From Moduliflexus sp964602655 (lineage in GTDB: Bacteria; Moduliflexota; Moduliflexia; Moduliflexales; Moduliflexaceae), in contig CAZRSF010000009.1 in assembly GCA_964602655.1 (NCBI GenBank), positions 48,609 to 112,608 on the forward strand: a stretch of DNA of 64,000 nt, written 5' to 3'. The notes under the pieces are model-generated. The model searched no databases and was not told the origin of the DNA. It worked only from the letters and a program-made list of their open reading frames with translations. Numbering within the stretch: position 1 is the first letter of the stretch; every line of letters begins with the position of its first letter. The position numbers and the translations under genes are program-made. This document shows, one piece after another, positions 47,333 through 55,460 of the stretch.

Positions 47333-47421
47333 AGGAGTGCCAAAGCTTGCTTTGGCAACGCGGTGAAGCCGCGTATATTGCCCGACTTCGTCGGGACGCC
47401 AAAGCAAGCTTTGGCACTCCT
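47333..47421. repeat. 89-base inverted-repeat element between ParB-like and radical SAM genes
   Basis: Perfect 24-base arms (47333-47356 and 47398-47421). Arms differ from those at 32353 at a few paired positions (gcc/ggc versus gca/tgc), so pairing is kept. Inner stem cccgac-ttc-gtcggg. Confidence 0.85.
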
Positions 47422-47431
47422 CTGTTTGTCG

Positions 47432-48409
47432 TTATTTTCCTTCTTGAATCAGGCGAAGCAGGGTGTCTAATTCTGGCTGACGCGCAAGCTGCGCCAAATT
47501 TTCGGCGGTTGCCGCAAGCTGCTCCGGCGTGGAAAAACGAAAGGTCGCGGTCATCGTCTCATCTTCGAACGATTTATCAGTGGTTAATTGCACACCTTTC
47601 GGCGGCTTCAGGCGTTTCAGTGCGGCGGCGTATTCTTGCTCCAGCGCGGTCAGGCGGGGGAAACGCTGTTTGCGCAGCCAGTCGCGGATCGCTTCGATTT
47701 TCTGGGGCGCGGACAATTTTTCATGCGCGACGATCTCGGCTATCGCCGTATTCGTCAGCACATCCCGTATCGCGCAACCGTCGCGTAAGGCGATTTCTTC
47801 GGCAAATGTCAGAAGTTCCCGGAGTTTGTTCAGATTGATGTTCAGCACTGAAACCAGGCCGAACGCGGCGCGGCGATCTTCCGGCGCAAGCGTGGTCAGC
47901 AGTTCCAGCAGGCTGAGCGGCAGCGCGTGTCCGGCGAGATACGGCTTCTGATCTTCCTCGAATTCTGCAAGTTTCAAGTAAATTGCCAGGACTTTTTCAT
48001 TCGGCGCAAGCCCAAGCAGCGGCAAAAACGTCTGAATCAACTCGTCGTTCGGGCAATGAAACACGTCAGACAACTTTTGGAGAATCAGCGCTTTTTCCAC
48101 ATCGTTAAACGTGCGATGCGCGGCATTTTCACACAGCGCCACCGAAAACGCGGCGAGCGGATTCTCCGGGTCAACCTGATAAATTTGCGCCGGAATAGCG
48201 GGAATACCGATCTCCCGCGCAATGTTGGCGCGGCGGAATCCGGCGACGATCTGATATTTCCCCTGACAGGCGCAGCCACTGACGAGAATCGGATTGATGA
48301 CGCCGACGGTCGCAACCGAAGCGGCGACGGTCGGAGATGTCAGCGGATGCGACATGGCAAACGTGGTATCGTCAAAATCAAGCTGTTGTATTTCAATCAC
48401 ATGAAACAT
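47432..48409 (-). CDS. ParB-like nuclease-domain protein
   Basis: 325 residues with an agagg ribosome site. The N terminus is a ParB/Srx-type domain: SHPLTSPTVAASVATVGVIN, PILV, YQIVAGFRRANIAREIGIPA, IPAQIYQ; the GFRR block matches the CTP-binding GxRR box of ParB. A helical region, possibly helix-turn-helix, follows. No ParA gene is near. It is followed by the radical SAM gene, suggesting a functional pair rather than chromosome partition. Confidence 0.8.
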   Translation of the reverse strand: MFHVIEIQQLDFDDTTFAMSHPLTSPTVAASVATVGVINPILVSGCACQGKYQIVAGFRRANIAREIGIPAIPAQIYQVDPENPLAAFSVALCENAAHRTFNDVEKALILQKLSDVFHCPNDELIQTFLPLLGLAPNEKVLAIYLKLAEFEEDQKPYLAGHALPLSLLELLTTLAPEDRRAAFGLVSVLNINLNKLRELLTFAEEIALRDGCAIRDVLTNTAIAEIVAHEKLSAPQKIEAIRDWLRKQRFPRLTALEQEYAAALKRLKPPKGVQLTTDKSFEDETMTATFRFSTPEQLAATAENLAQLARQPELDTLLRLIQEGK

Positions 48410-48473
48410 GGCAAACCTCTGAATTCCTTCGTCGTTATACCGATTGCCTTTGGAAAGATCATGTCGGTTCTGT

Positions 48474-48523
48474 ACGTCGAAACTGCGTTTCGACGTAGGG
48501 CGAAACTTCAGTTTCGCCCTACG
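48474..48523. repeat. Two overlapping hairpins
   Basis: acgtcgaaa-ctgcg-tttcgacgt (48474-48496) followed by cgtagggcgaaac-ttca-gtttcgccctacg (48494-48523, sharing three bases). They lie between divergent genes. Confidence 0.65.
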
Positions 48524-48640
48524 ATATTGGTATTATTTACGTACCTGCAAAACGGATTTCCCCGATGCTGTCAAGGAAATATGGCACGCCGCATTTTTCG
48601 CTTGACAGCGTCGCCCGTCAACCGAGAAATCGCCTGAATT

Positions 48641-49015
48641 ATGCCGAACGAAACACTCCATCCATGTTTGACCTGCGGCGCGTGTTGCGCCTATTTCCGC
48701 GCTTCGTTTTATTGGGCGGAAGGCAATGATGTCGAAAGCGGAACCGTGCCTGCCGAATTGACCGACAAACTCAACGATTTTATGCGCGTGATGAAAGGGA
48801 CGAATTCCCCCACGCCGCGCTGCATCGCTTTGCAAGGGACTATCGGCGAGCGAATTTGGTGCAGTATTTACGAGCAGCGTTCATCGGTCTGCCGAGAATT
48901 TCCGGTAGCGTGGGAGAATGGTGAGCCGCACGACCGCTACGACAAAGCGCGCGCTGCCTGGGGCATGCCGCCGCTGACGCCGGATTCCTGGACATCGTCA
49001 ATCGAACAGAGGTGA
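48641..49015 (+). CDS. YkgJ-family cysteine-cluster protein
   Basis: 124 residues. Metal-chelating pattern HPCLTCGACCAYFR at the N terminus, PRCIALQGTIGER, IWCSIYEQRSSVCREFP. The family is thought to bind zinc or iron; its role is uncertain. The 3' end overlaps the convergent maf gene by 18 bases. Longer relative of the protein at 17475. Confidence 0.87.
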   Translation: MPNETLHPCLTCGACCAYFRASFYWAEGNDVESGTVPAELTDKLNDFMRVMKGTNSPTPRCIALQGTIGERIWCSIYEQRSSVCREFPVAWENGEPHDRYDKARAAWGMPPLTPDSWTSSIEQR

Positions 49016-49591
49016 CATCTCTTTCAACATTTGCGTCAGCAGGTATAGCGGCAAACCGACGACATTGTTATAGCAGCCGCGAATCCATTCCACAAAGATC
49101 GCGCCTTTGCCCTGAATGCCATACGCTCCGGCTTTATCCAGCGGCTCGCCGGTTCCGATATAACGTTCGATGTCGCGCGGCGTCAACTGAGCGAATTTCA
49201 CATCGGTAATTTCATGCCGCAAGAGAATGTTTTGGGGGGCGTGGACGGTGGAAATCAGCGCCAAACCGGTCATCACTTGATGCGTCTTGCCGCTCAGATG
49301 CGAGAGCATCCGAAAGGCGTCCGCCGCGTCCGTCGGCTTGCCAAGAATATGATGCTCATCAACGACGATAGTGTCTGCGCCGATAATCAGCGCATTCGGA
49401 TTGGCCGCCGCGACCGCTTGCGCTTTTTCGAACGCTAACTGCTCGGCGATGCGTTCCGGCGCAAGATCGTGATCGAGCCGTTCATCAATATTGCTGACAA
49501 TCACGTCGAAGGTGAGGCCGATTTGCTGAAGGAGCATCTTCCTCCGCGGGGAAGAAGATGCGAGAATCACACGAGGGGTCAGGGAATCCAT
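48998..49591 (-). CDS. maf: Maf-like nucleoside triphosphate pyrophosphatase
   Basis: 197 residues, full length. Maf motifs LASSSPRRKMLLQQIG, SNIDER, AFEKAQAVA, LIIGADTIVVDEHHI and LDKAGAYGIQGKGAIFVEWI. Maf proteins hydrolyse dTTP/UTP or modified NTPs to monophosphates. The start overlaps the end of the amidase gene by 13 bases, so the two are in one transcript. Confidence 0.94.
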   Translation of the reverse strand: MDSLTPRVILASSSPRRKMLLQQIGLTFDVIVSNIDERLDHDLAPERIAEQLAFEKAQAVAAANPNALIIGADTIVVDEHHILGKPTDAADAFRMLSHLSGKTHQVMTGLALISTVHAPQNILLRHEITDVKFAQLTPRDIERYIGTGEPLDKAGAYGIQGKGAIFVEWIRGCYNNVVGLPLYLLTQMLKEMSPLFD

Positions 49592-50976
49592 AACTGCTGC
49601 CCTACATAAATCATGTCAGCGCCGGTAAGCTGATTCGCCTGACGTAATTGCGCAAGCGCGACATTATATTTTCCGGCAATCACTGAAAGCGATTCGCCGT
49701 TTCTGACGACATGCAATTTGTGCTGGTCTGCGCCAGCATTCGAGAGGTCTAATTTGGCTTCTTGTTGGTACGTATCTGCCATTTGCGGCGTTTGACGGGT
49801 TTCGCCGACTTTCGCGACATACTCTTTGATGCTGTTCGCTATCGAATAGGCGATGCTGCTCCGAAATTCTTTCTGATCCAGCAATTTTTCTTCGCGGCTG
49901 TTGCTGATATAACACGCTTCGATCAGAACGGCAGGCATGTCGGCAGCGCGTAATACCGCAAAATTCGCGCGTTTCAGTCCTTCCCGCGCAATCCCGTATT
50001 TTTTCAAATTCTTCACCGCCGCATTCAGCGAAATATCGCCGAATTCGATGCTATTTTTCAGCGAGGCGGATACCGATAAATCTGCCAGCACGAAGGTCAA
50101 CATTTGATCGTCTTTGAGCGGCAGCGGAGTTTCTGCGCCGCCGAATAAAATATCCGAGGCGTTTTCCTGTTCTGCCAGAAGCGCCGTCGCGTCATCGCTC
50201 GCTTTTTCGGACAGCATGTACACGGAAAATCCCTGCGCTTTTTTACTGCGATTCGCGTTGACGTGCAGACTGATGAATAAATCCGCCTGATACTCTTTCG
50301 CGATTTCCGTGCGTTTCGGCAGCGGAAGGAAGTAATCGCGATCCCGCGTCAAATAGACTTTGATATTCGGCGCGCTCTGCTCAAGAATCGCCTTGATTTT
50401 TTTGGCAAAATCCAAGACCAAATCTTTTTCTTTCAAGCCGTTCGCGCTGGTCGCGCCGGGATCGTGGCCGCCATGCCCCGGATCGAGCACAACGATATGA
50501 TATTGATTCTCTTTGAATTCCTGCACGACTTGCTGCTGCTCGACTCGTTCCTGCTGCGCCTGTTCCTGCACCGCCTGATCGAATAGATTCACAATCACGC
50601 GGTCCGACTGATCGTTCAAGCCGGGCAACACCTGAACAGTGGCTTCGACCTTGCGGGAGAGATCGAACACGATCTGCGACGTGCCGGTTTGCAGCCGCTG
50701 CACCCGAATCCGCTGCAATGTCACATCATTGACATCTAAATTGCGGTCGCCGAACAGGTCTTGCGCATTCGGAATTTCCAGGACAAAACGCTCCGGATTC
50801 GAACGAACGTGATACGCTGGCTGCACTGGCCGGTCAAAAAAGATAATCGTTTGAATATGATCCGGCGCCAACCAATATTGAATATCCGTGATGACCGCTG
50901 GTTCCGCCGCCATCAGCGAACCGGCGCATAACAGCGCCATGCAACCGAGAATTACCGCACAACCCCATTTCTTCAT
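49579..50976 (-). CDS. N-acetylmuramoyl-L-alanine amidase with AMIN and LysM domains
   Basis: 465 residues, periplasmic, cuts peptidoglycan at the amide bond during cell separation. Signal peptide MKKWGCAVILGCMALLCAGS (cleavage after LMA). AMIN domain at about 30-130 targets it to the envelope. Amidase_3 core: zinc ligands in VVLDPGHGGHDPG (His) and GLKEKDLVLDF (Glu), SLHVNANRS (His), and catalytic Glu in PAVLIEACYISN. C-terminal LysM (LHVVRNGESLSVIAGKYNV, then YVGQQLWIP). AmiC-like architecture with an added LysM. It overlaps maf downstream. Confidence 0.95.
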   Translation of the reverse strand: MKKWGCAVILGCMALLCAGSLMAAEPAVITDIQYWLAPDHIQTIIFFDRPVQPAYHVRSNPERFVLEIPNAQDLFGDRNLDVNDVTLQRIRVQRLQTGTSQIVFDLSRKVEATVQVLPGLNDQSDRVIVNLFDQAVQEQAQQERVEQQQVVQEFKENQYHIVVLDPGHGGHDPGATSANGLKEKDLVLDFAKKIKAILEQSAPNIKVYLTRDRDYFLPLPKRTEIAKEYQADLFISLHVNANRSKKAQGFSVYMLSEKASDDATALLAEQENASDILFGGAETPLPLKDDQMLTFVLADLSVSASLKNSIEFGDISLNAAVKNLKKYGIAREGLKRANFAVLRAADMPAVLIEACYISNSREEKLLDQKEFRSSIAYSIANSIKEYVAKVGETRQTPQMADTYQQEAKLDLSNAGADQHKLHVVRNGESLSVIAGKYNVALAQLRQANQLTGADMIYVGQQLWIP

Positions 50977-51508
50977 ATTTCTTCTGCCGCCTCTGAATCA
51001 TTTGTCATGTTTTCGCGCAACTGATGGGCGCGGAACAAATCTGTCAAGGAGAATCTTAAGAAAAAACATAACCGGAAACAGAAAGAAGGTCAAGAAAAAT
51101 TTACAGGTAACCTGTTGATTCTACGAAATTTATGCGGATTTCTCGATCTCGCGCAGCGCGATGGTTGCGCGTGAAACTGCGATCTTGGCCGATTATACAA
51201 GGGTTTCGAGCAAAATCGAATCAAAAATGCGCTGGGTGTCCGGCCTTGTCATGTCGCTTCTTTCGGCAGCGGTATTCATATTGAGCCGATGGTAGCCCCG
51301 CGCTACGTCGCGAGAGTCGCTCCGCGCTCCGTCGCGAGAAAGAGATTCGACAACCCGCGACGGAGCGCAGGGCTACCGATGACGGCAGATGGAATCAAAA
51401 CTTTCTTGACAGAAATCTTCCCTCTCCCAATACCCTTCGACGTATCATTTACGGACGTGTTCAGCATGATTCAGGGCAACAATCAATCACAATCCAGGGG
51501 GAGGAAGT
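50977..51508. other. Intergenic stretch with an inverted repeat
   Basis: About 530 bases between divergent genes with the repeat at 51291-51377. A ttgaca at about 51409 has no good -10. No riboswitch or gene recognised. Confidence 0.5.
51291..51377. repeat. Inverted repeat, 22-base arms
   Basis: Arms 51291-51312 and 51356-51377 pair except at two positions. The left side has a second, shifted copy of gcgctccgtcgcg. Confidence 0.65.
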
Positions 51509-52876
51509 ATGTCTAAAAAAACGCAGGAAACTTTTGTCGGGTATTTACCCAATGACGCGCCGTCATTCGCGCCGATGGTCGGGTTAGCCTTTCAGCATGT
51601 GCTTACCATGTTTCCGGCGACAGTACTGGTCGCCATTCTCACAAAGTTCGACGTGGGCGTCACGCTGTTCGGCTCCGGTTTGGCGACCATCGTCGCGCTG
51701 CTGCTGTCATCCTGGCTGACCGGCAGCTACATTCCGTTGTATTACGGGTCGAGTTTCTCGTATCTTGCGCCGGTCATCGCGATTACGGCGACGAATATCT
51801 ACGGCATTGACGACCCGATGACACGGATTCGCATCGCGCAGGGTGGCATCGTCATTACCGGGGTTTTGAACGTGGCTGTCGGGATTTTGATTCGATTTAT
51901 CGGCAAAAAGACGATTGATAAAATTCTGCCCGCGGAAATTACCGGATCAGTCGCGATGGTGATCGGGATCGCATTAGCGTTTACCGCGTTGGGCATGGCT
52001 TCGGCGAACTGGGCGGTCAGTCTGGTGACGCTGCTTGCCACGATTCTGTTTTCCGTGTATCTGCGCGGACGCGGCTTTATTGGGATGCTGCCGGTGTTGT
52101 TAGGCGCGCTGACCGGCTATGTCACCTCGCTCGTGTTTGGGTTAGTGACCTTTCAGGGCGTGGTTGACGCGGCCTGGCTGCGGATGCCGAATTTCACCTT
52201 TCCGATTTTTACGCTTGGAGCGGTGTTAGCGATTGCGCCGATTGCGATTGCGACCATTCCCGAAAGCACGGCGCATCTGTATCAAATCAGCTTGTACGTG
52301 GATGAATTAGCCGTAGAATTGAAACGCCAGCCGGTGAAACTCAGTCAGTCGTTAGGCATCAACCTGATCTGTGATGGCATCGGCGACGCGATTAACGGCA
52401 TGTTAGGCGGCTGCGCCGGCACGAATTACGGCGAAAACAACTCGCTGATGGCGATTACGCGCAACTATTCCGGGCCAACGCTGATCGCCGCCGGAGTGAT
52501 CGCCATGTTAACCGGCTTCGTCGGCAAACTCGAAGCATTAGTGAATACGCTGCCAACCGCTGTCACCGGCGGCCTGGCGATTTACCTGTTCGGCGTCATC
52601 GGGGCGCAGGGCATCGCGTTGCAGATTACGAAAAAAGTGAATATGTTCGATCCCCGCAAATTGGCAATTATCGCGACGATTTTGGTGATCGGGATCGGCG
52701 GCAGCATCGGCTATGAAGGCGGCATGATTCCGTTTTATACCTGGAAATTGCCCGCCATCGCGACCGCCTCGGTCGTGGGAATTCTGCTGAACGCGATCTT
52801 CATGATTTTCCCGGCCAGAAAGATTGACGAAGAGTTCGCCAAAGTGCATATCGAAGATTTGAAGATTGAAGTGTGA
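51509..52876 (+). CDS. NCS2-family nucleobase permease (uracil/xanthine type)
   Basis: Proton-coupled importer, 455 residues, about 12-14 membrane segments. Family signatures: GLAFQHVLTMFPATVLVAIL at the N terminus; ATIPESTAHLYQIS with the conserved substrate-site Glu; GGCAGTNYGENNSLMAITRN, the NCS2 signature; and IYLFGVIGAQGIALQI. Closest to UraA-type uracil carriers by the NYGEN block, but xanthine or another base is possible. Strong ribosome site (gggggagg). It fits with psuGK (which release uracil) and the molybdenum hydroxylase in a nucleobase-use theme. Confidence 0.93.
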   Translation: MSKKTQETFVGYLPNDAPSFAPMVGLAFQHVLTMFPATVLVAILTKFDVGVTLFGSGLATIVALLLSSWLTGSYIPLYYGSSFSYLAPVIAITATNIYGIDDPMTRIRIAQGGIVITGVLNVAVGILIRFIGKKTIDKILPAEITGSVAMVIGIALAFTALGMASANWAVSLVTLLATILFSVYLRGRGFIGMLPVLLGALTGYVTSLVFGLVTFQGVVDAAWLRMPNFTFPIFTLGAVLAIAPIAIATIPESTAHLYQISLYVDELAVELKRQPVKLSQSLGINLICDGIGDAINGMLGGCAGTNYGENNSLMAITRNYSGPTLIAAGVIAMLTGFVGKLEALVNTLPTAVTGGLAIYLFGVIGAQGIALQITKKVNMFDPRKLAIIATILVIGIGGSIGYEGGMIPFYTWKLPAIATASVVGILLNAIFMIFPARKIDEEFAKVHIEDLKIEV

Positions 52877-52890
52877 TAAACGATTAGAAG

Positions 52891-52928
52891 AGACCTGTTC
52901 GATTGAGTTGATAACATCGAACAGGTCT
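52891..52928. terminator. Hairpin after the permease gene
   Basis: Perfect 13-base arms agacctgttcgat / atcgaacaggtct, 15 bases past the permease stop. Confidence 0.75.
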
Positions 52929-52953
52929 GTTGAAAGTGGAATTAAGGTAGAAA

Positions 52954-53387
52954 TTATTTCCAAAACTGCCACCACTTTTTACTTTTTTCTATGCGATTAT
53001 TCCTGATAACATCGTCTTTAAATTCACGCCATGTCGAAAATCCGTCCTCCGGATGATGCTTGAAATCAATAAAATCTCCCGACGTGCAATCTAAAGCTTT
53101 CCAGCCTGTATAATCACATATTTTTTTAATCGCCGCAAGGGCGTCTTCTTCCCCGCGCACATGCAGCATGAGTGACTCCACAGGGTCATCTTTTCCGGAG
53201 TTAAACTCAATTCCCCTTGCAGAACCATCCAGGATGTATCATGGCTGTCAATTGTGGGAAATAACGTCCGCGCCATCTCTTCAAGATATGTTCTGGAACA
53301 AAGTGTTCCAGGGGTAAAATCTGCTGGAAGGTCTTCTATCGAGTCAACCTGTTTCGGAGTGTCTTGAAATAAAATATCCCAACTCAT
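52954..53387 (-). pseudogene. Frameshifted small cytoplasmic protein
   Basis: Two overlapping minus-strand frames (53387-53091 and 53181-52954) make up one known small protein family. The first starts MSWDILFQDTPKQV and runs to SWMVLQGE. The second carries IEFNSGKDDPVESLMLHVRG, then TGWKALDCTSGDFIDF. They join near 53205-53215 (caaggggaattgag), where about one base or a short segment is missing. Intact relatives (about 140 residues) read continuously through FSIEFN...DPVxSLMLHVRG. Either a real frameshift or a sequencing or assembly error. Function unknown. Confidence 0.75.
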
Positions 53388-53430
53388 GTTTTATTTCCCT
53401 GAATATCCGTGTTGTTCGCGAGTAACAGGT

Positions 53431-53468
53431 TGCGTTCCGGCAGACAGGGGGCTGTCTGCCGGAACGCA
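53431..53468. terminator. Hairpin upstream of the MalG-like stop
   Basis: Perfect 17-base arms around gggg, 73 bases past the end of the sugar permease operon on the minus strand. Confidence 0.75.
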
Positions 53469-53541
53469 AATAATTGCAAAGGAACAAAGAGAAACAACCG
53501 AATGGGGCGAAGAAAATTGCCGGCGTAAGCCGGCAATCGTA

Positions 53542-54366
53542 TCAGCCTTTGACGCCGCCGGACAGTCCTTCGATGAACTGCGATTGGAAAAAGAGGAAAA
53601 AGAGGATGGGGATGACGGCGGCAATCGTTGCGCCTGCCATCAACGAGGAATAGTCCTGATTATAGCCGCTCATGACGAAAAACAGGCGAATCGGCAGCGT
53701 GAACAATTCTTTTTTCTGAAGAATGAGCAGCGGCCAGAGCAATGCTTTCCAGGCATTCGTAAACGTGTAGATGGCGAGTGCAGCCAGAGCCGGTTTGGCT
53801 AACGGCAGCGCGACTTTGTACCAGAGCGTCCATTGAGTCGCGCCATCCACGATGCCGGCGTCAAAAAAATCTTTCGGCAGGCGCATGTAATATTGCCGCA
53901 GCAGGAAGACGCCAAACGGCGCGGCAGCGCCCGGCAGCACGAGGCCGCCGTAATTGTTCGTCAGTTTTAAGATCGCGACCACTTTAAACGTTGGAACGAC
54001 CATTCCAAACTGCGGAATCATCATGGTCGCAAGAATGCCGAAAAAAATCGCATTCCGTCCCGGAAATTGCATAACCGCCAATGGATAGGCGGCTAATGCT
54101 GACACAAAAAGCGTGAAAAAGATTTGCAGGGCCGTCGTGGCAAACGAATTAAACACAGCCAGGTGCATCTGATGCACGCTAAACGCGGTGCGATAATTCT
54201 GCCATCCCATCCCCGGCACCCATAACTTGGGCGGCAAGGAAAACATGTTATTGGTGGGCTTGAAAGAGGTCATGATTGTCCAGACTATCGGCGCTAAAAA
54301 GATACACGCCGCGACAATTAAAAACCCGTAGAGCAGCCAATTTTTGATACGCGCATTTAATTTCAT
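53542..54366 (-). CDS. Sugar ABC importer permease (MalG type)
   Basis: 274 residues from ATG 54366 (gggag seven bases upstream); the frame to 54411 is less likely. Six membrane segments and the ATPase-contact EAA-type loop DAGIVDGATQWTLWYKVALP. Carbohydrate-uptake-1 (CUT1) permease; partner of the MalF-type gene upstream. The ATPase is not encoded here, as often with shared MsmK/UgpC-type ATPases. Confidence 0.9.
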   Translation of the reverse strand: MKLNARIKNWLLYGFLIVAACIFLAPIVWTIMTSFKPTNNMFSLPPKLWVPGMGWQNYRTAFSVHQMHLAVFNSFATTALQIFFTLFVSALAAYPLAVMQFPGRNAIFFGILATMMIPQFGMVVPTFKVVAILKLTNNYGGLVLPGAAAPFGVFLLRQYYMRLPKDFFDAGIVDGATQWTLWYKVALPLAKPALAALAIYTFTNAWKALLWPLLILQKKELFTLPIRLFFVMSGYNQDYSSLMAGATIAAVIPILFFLFFQSQFIEGLSGGVKG

Positions 54367-54447
54367 CGTCAGTCTCCCATAAGATAGAATATTCATACGC
54401 TGTGCTGTCAATCGAAGTTGTCGTCTTGACTGACAGAAACAGTCCGA

Positions 54448-55368
54448 TCAATCAACAGATTTGTTGACCCCTAACACTTTCAATTGAAATGCTGTCCAGA
54501 GCAGCAGCACTAAAAAGATCAACCAGCCGGCTGCCGCCGCCTGTCCTACTAAACTCGAACGAAACGCATAGTTATACAAATAGGTCATGAACATTAAGCC
54601 CGCCCGTCCGGGGCCATAACTTTCCCCGCCTTGCTGCCAGATCATCAGGGGAAGATCGAAGAGTTGCAGGCCGCCGATTGCGGACGTCACCATGACGAAA
54701 ATAAAGGCCGGGCGCATCAACGGCATCGTAATGCGCGTGGTTTGCTGCCACCAGGACGCGCCGTCAATGCGAGCCGCTTCGTACAAACCAGGATCGATCA
54801 CTTGAAGCGAGGCGAGGAAATAGACCATGTGAAAGCCGGTCCACATCCAGAACGAGATAATCCACATAACTGGAAAAGCCAGCGCTTCTGACATCAGCCA
54901 GTTAAAATTCGCCGGGCTGCCGGTAAAGAGACCGATTATCCAGTTCACAATACCAAATTCCCGGCGAAAAAGCATAATAAAAATAATTGATGCCACCGCG
55001 CCGCTAATCAGTACCGGCATAAAAAATGCGGCGCGCAAAAATCCTTTTAATTTACGCGGCGCTTCATTCAGCAGAATCGCTAACACGAATGCTGCTGGAA
55101 CTTGCGTGGCTAACGAACCGAGCATAAATTTGAATGAATTCATGGCGGCTGCCCAGAAACGCTCGTCACTTAACACTCGTTCATAATGTTTGAATCCGAC
55201 AAATGATCCGATTTTAAATCCGATCATTTTCGAGAAACTCATCTGAATGCCTATCACATACGGATAAATGCTGAATATCAAAAATAAGAGAATATACGGC
55301 AGAAGGAATAAATACGGAGTAAGCGGGTGACGTCCTGGCTCGCTGAATGATGTGTTTTTTAACTTCAT
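54448..55368 (-). CDS. Sugar ABC importer permease (MalF type)
   Basis: 306 residues with six membrane segments. Start MKLKNTSFSEPGRHPLTPYL. EAA loop LYEAARIDGASWWQQTTRIT. It forms the channel with the MalG-type protein; the two genes are 81 bases apart in the same direction, with the binding-protein gene upstream. Confidence 0.92.
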   Translation of the reverse strand: MKLKNTSFSEPGRHPLTPYLFLLPYILLFLIFSIYPYVIGIQMSFSKMIGFKIGSFVGFKHYERVLSDERFWAAAMNSFKFMLGSLATQVPAAFVLAILLNEAPRKLKGFLRAAFFMPVLISGAVASIIFIMLFRREFGIVNWIIGLFTGSPANFNWLMSEALAFPVMWIISFWMWTGFHMVYFLASLQVIDPGLYEAARIDGASWWQQTTRITMPLMRPAFIFVMVTSAIGGLQLFDLPLMIWQQGGESYGPGRAGLMFMTYLYNYAFRSSLVGQAAAAGWLIFLVLLLWTAFQLKVLGVNKSVD

Positions 55369-55408
55369 CTCTTTGCTCCATTATATAACGAGAGGGTTAG
55401 ATTCGAAG

Positions 55409-55438
55409 CGCCCGGTCGAGCGCAAACTCGACCGGGCG
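55409..55438. repeat. Stem-loop between binding protein and permease genes
   Basis: Perfect 12-base arms cgcccggtcgag / ctcgaccgggcg, loop cgcaaa. The usual place for a stem that gives more binding protein than permease. Confidence 0.7.
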
Positions 55439-55460
55439 GTGTTTCAGGGAAGAGAACCGA

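Noticed and set aside
51289..51516. Frame of 75 codons upstream of the permease
   Set aside because: Its first 30 codons only translate the inverted repeat at 51291-51377.
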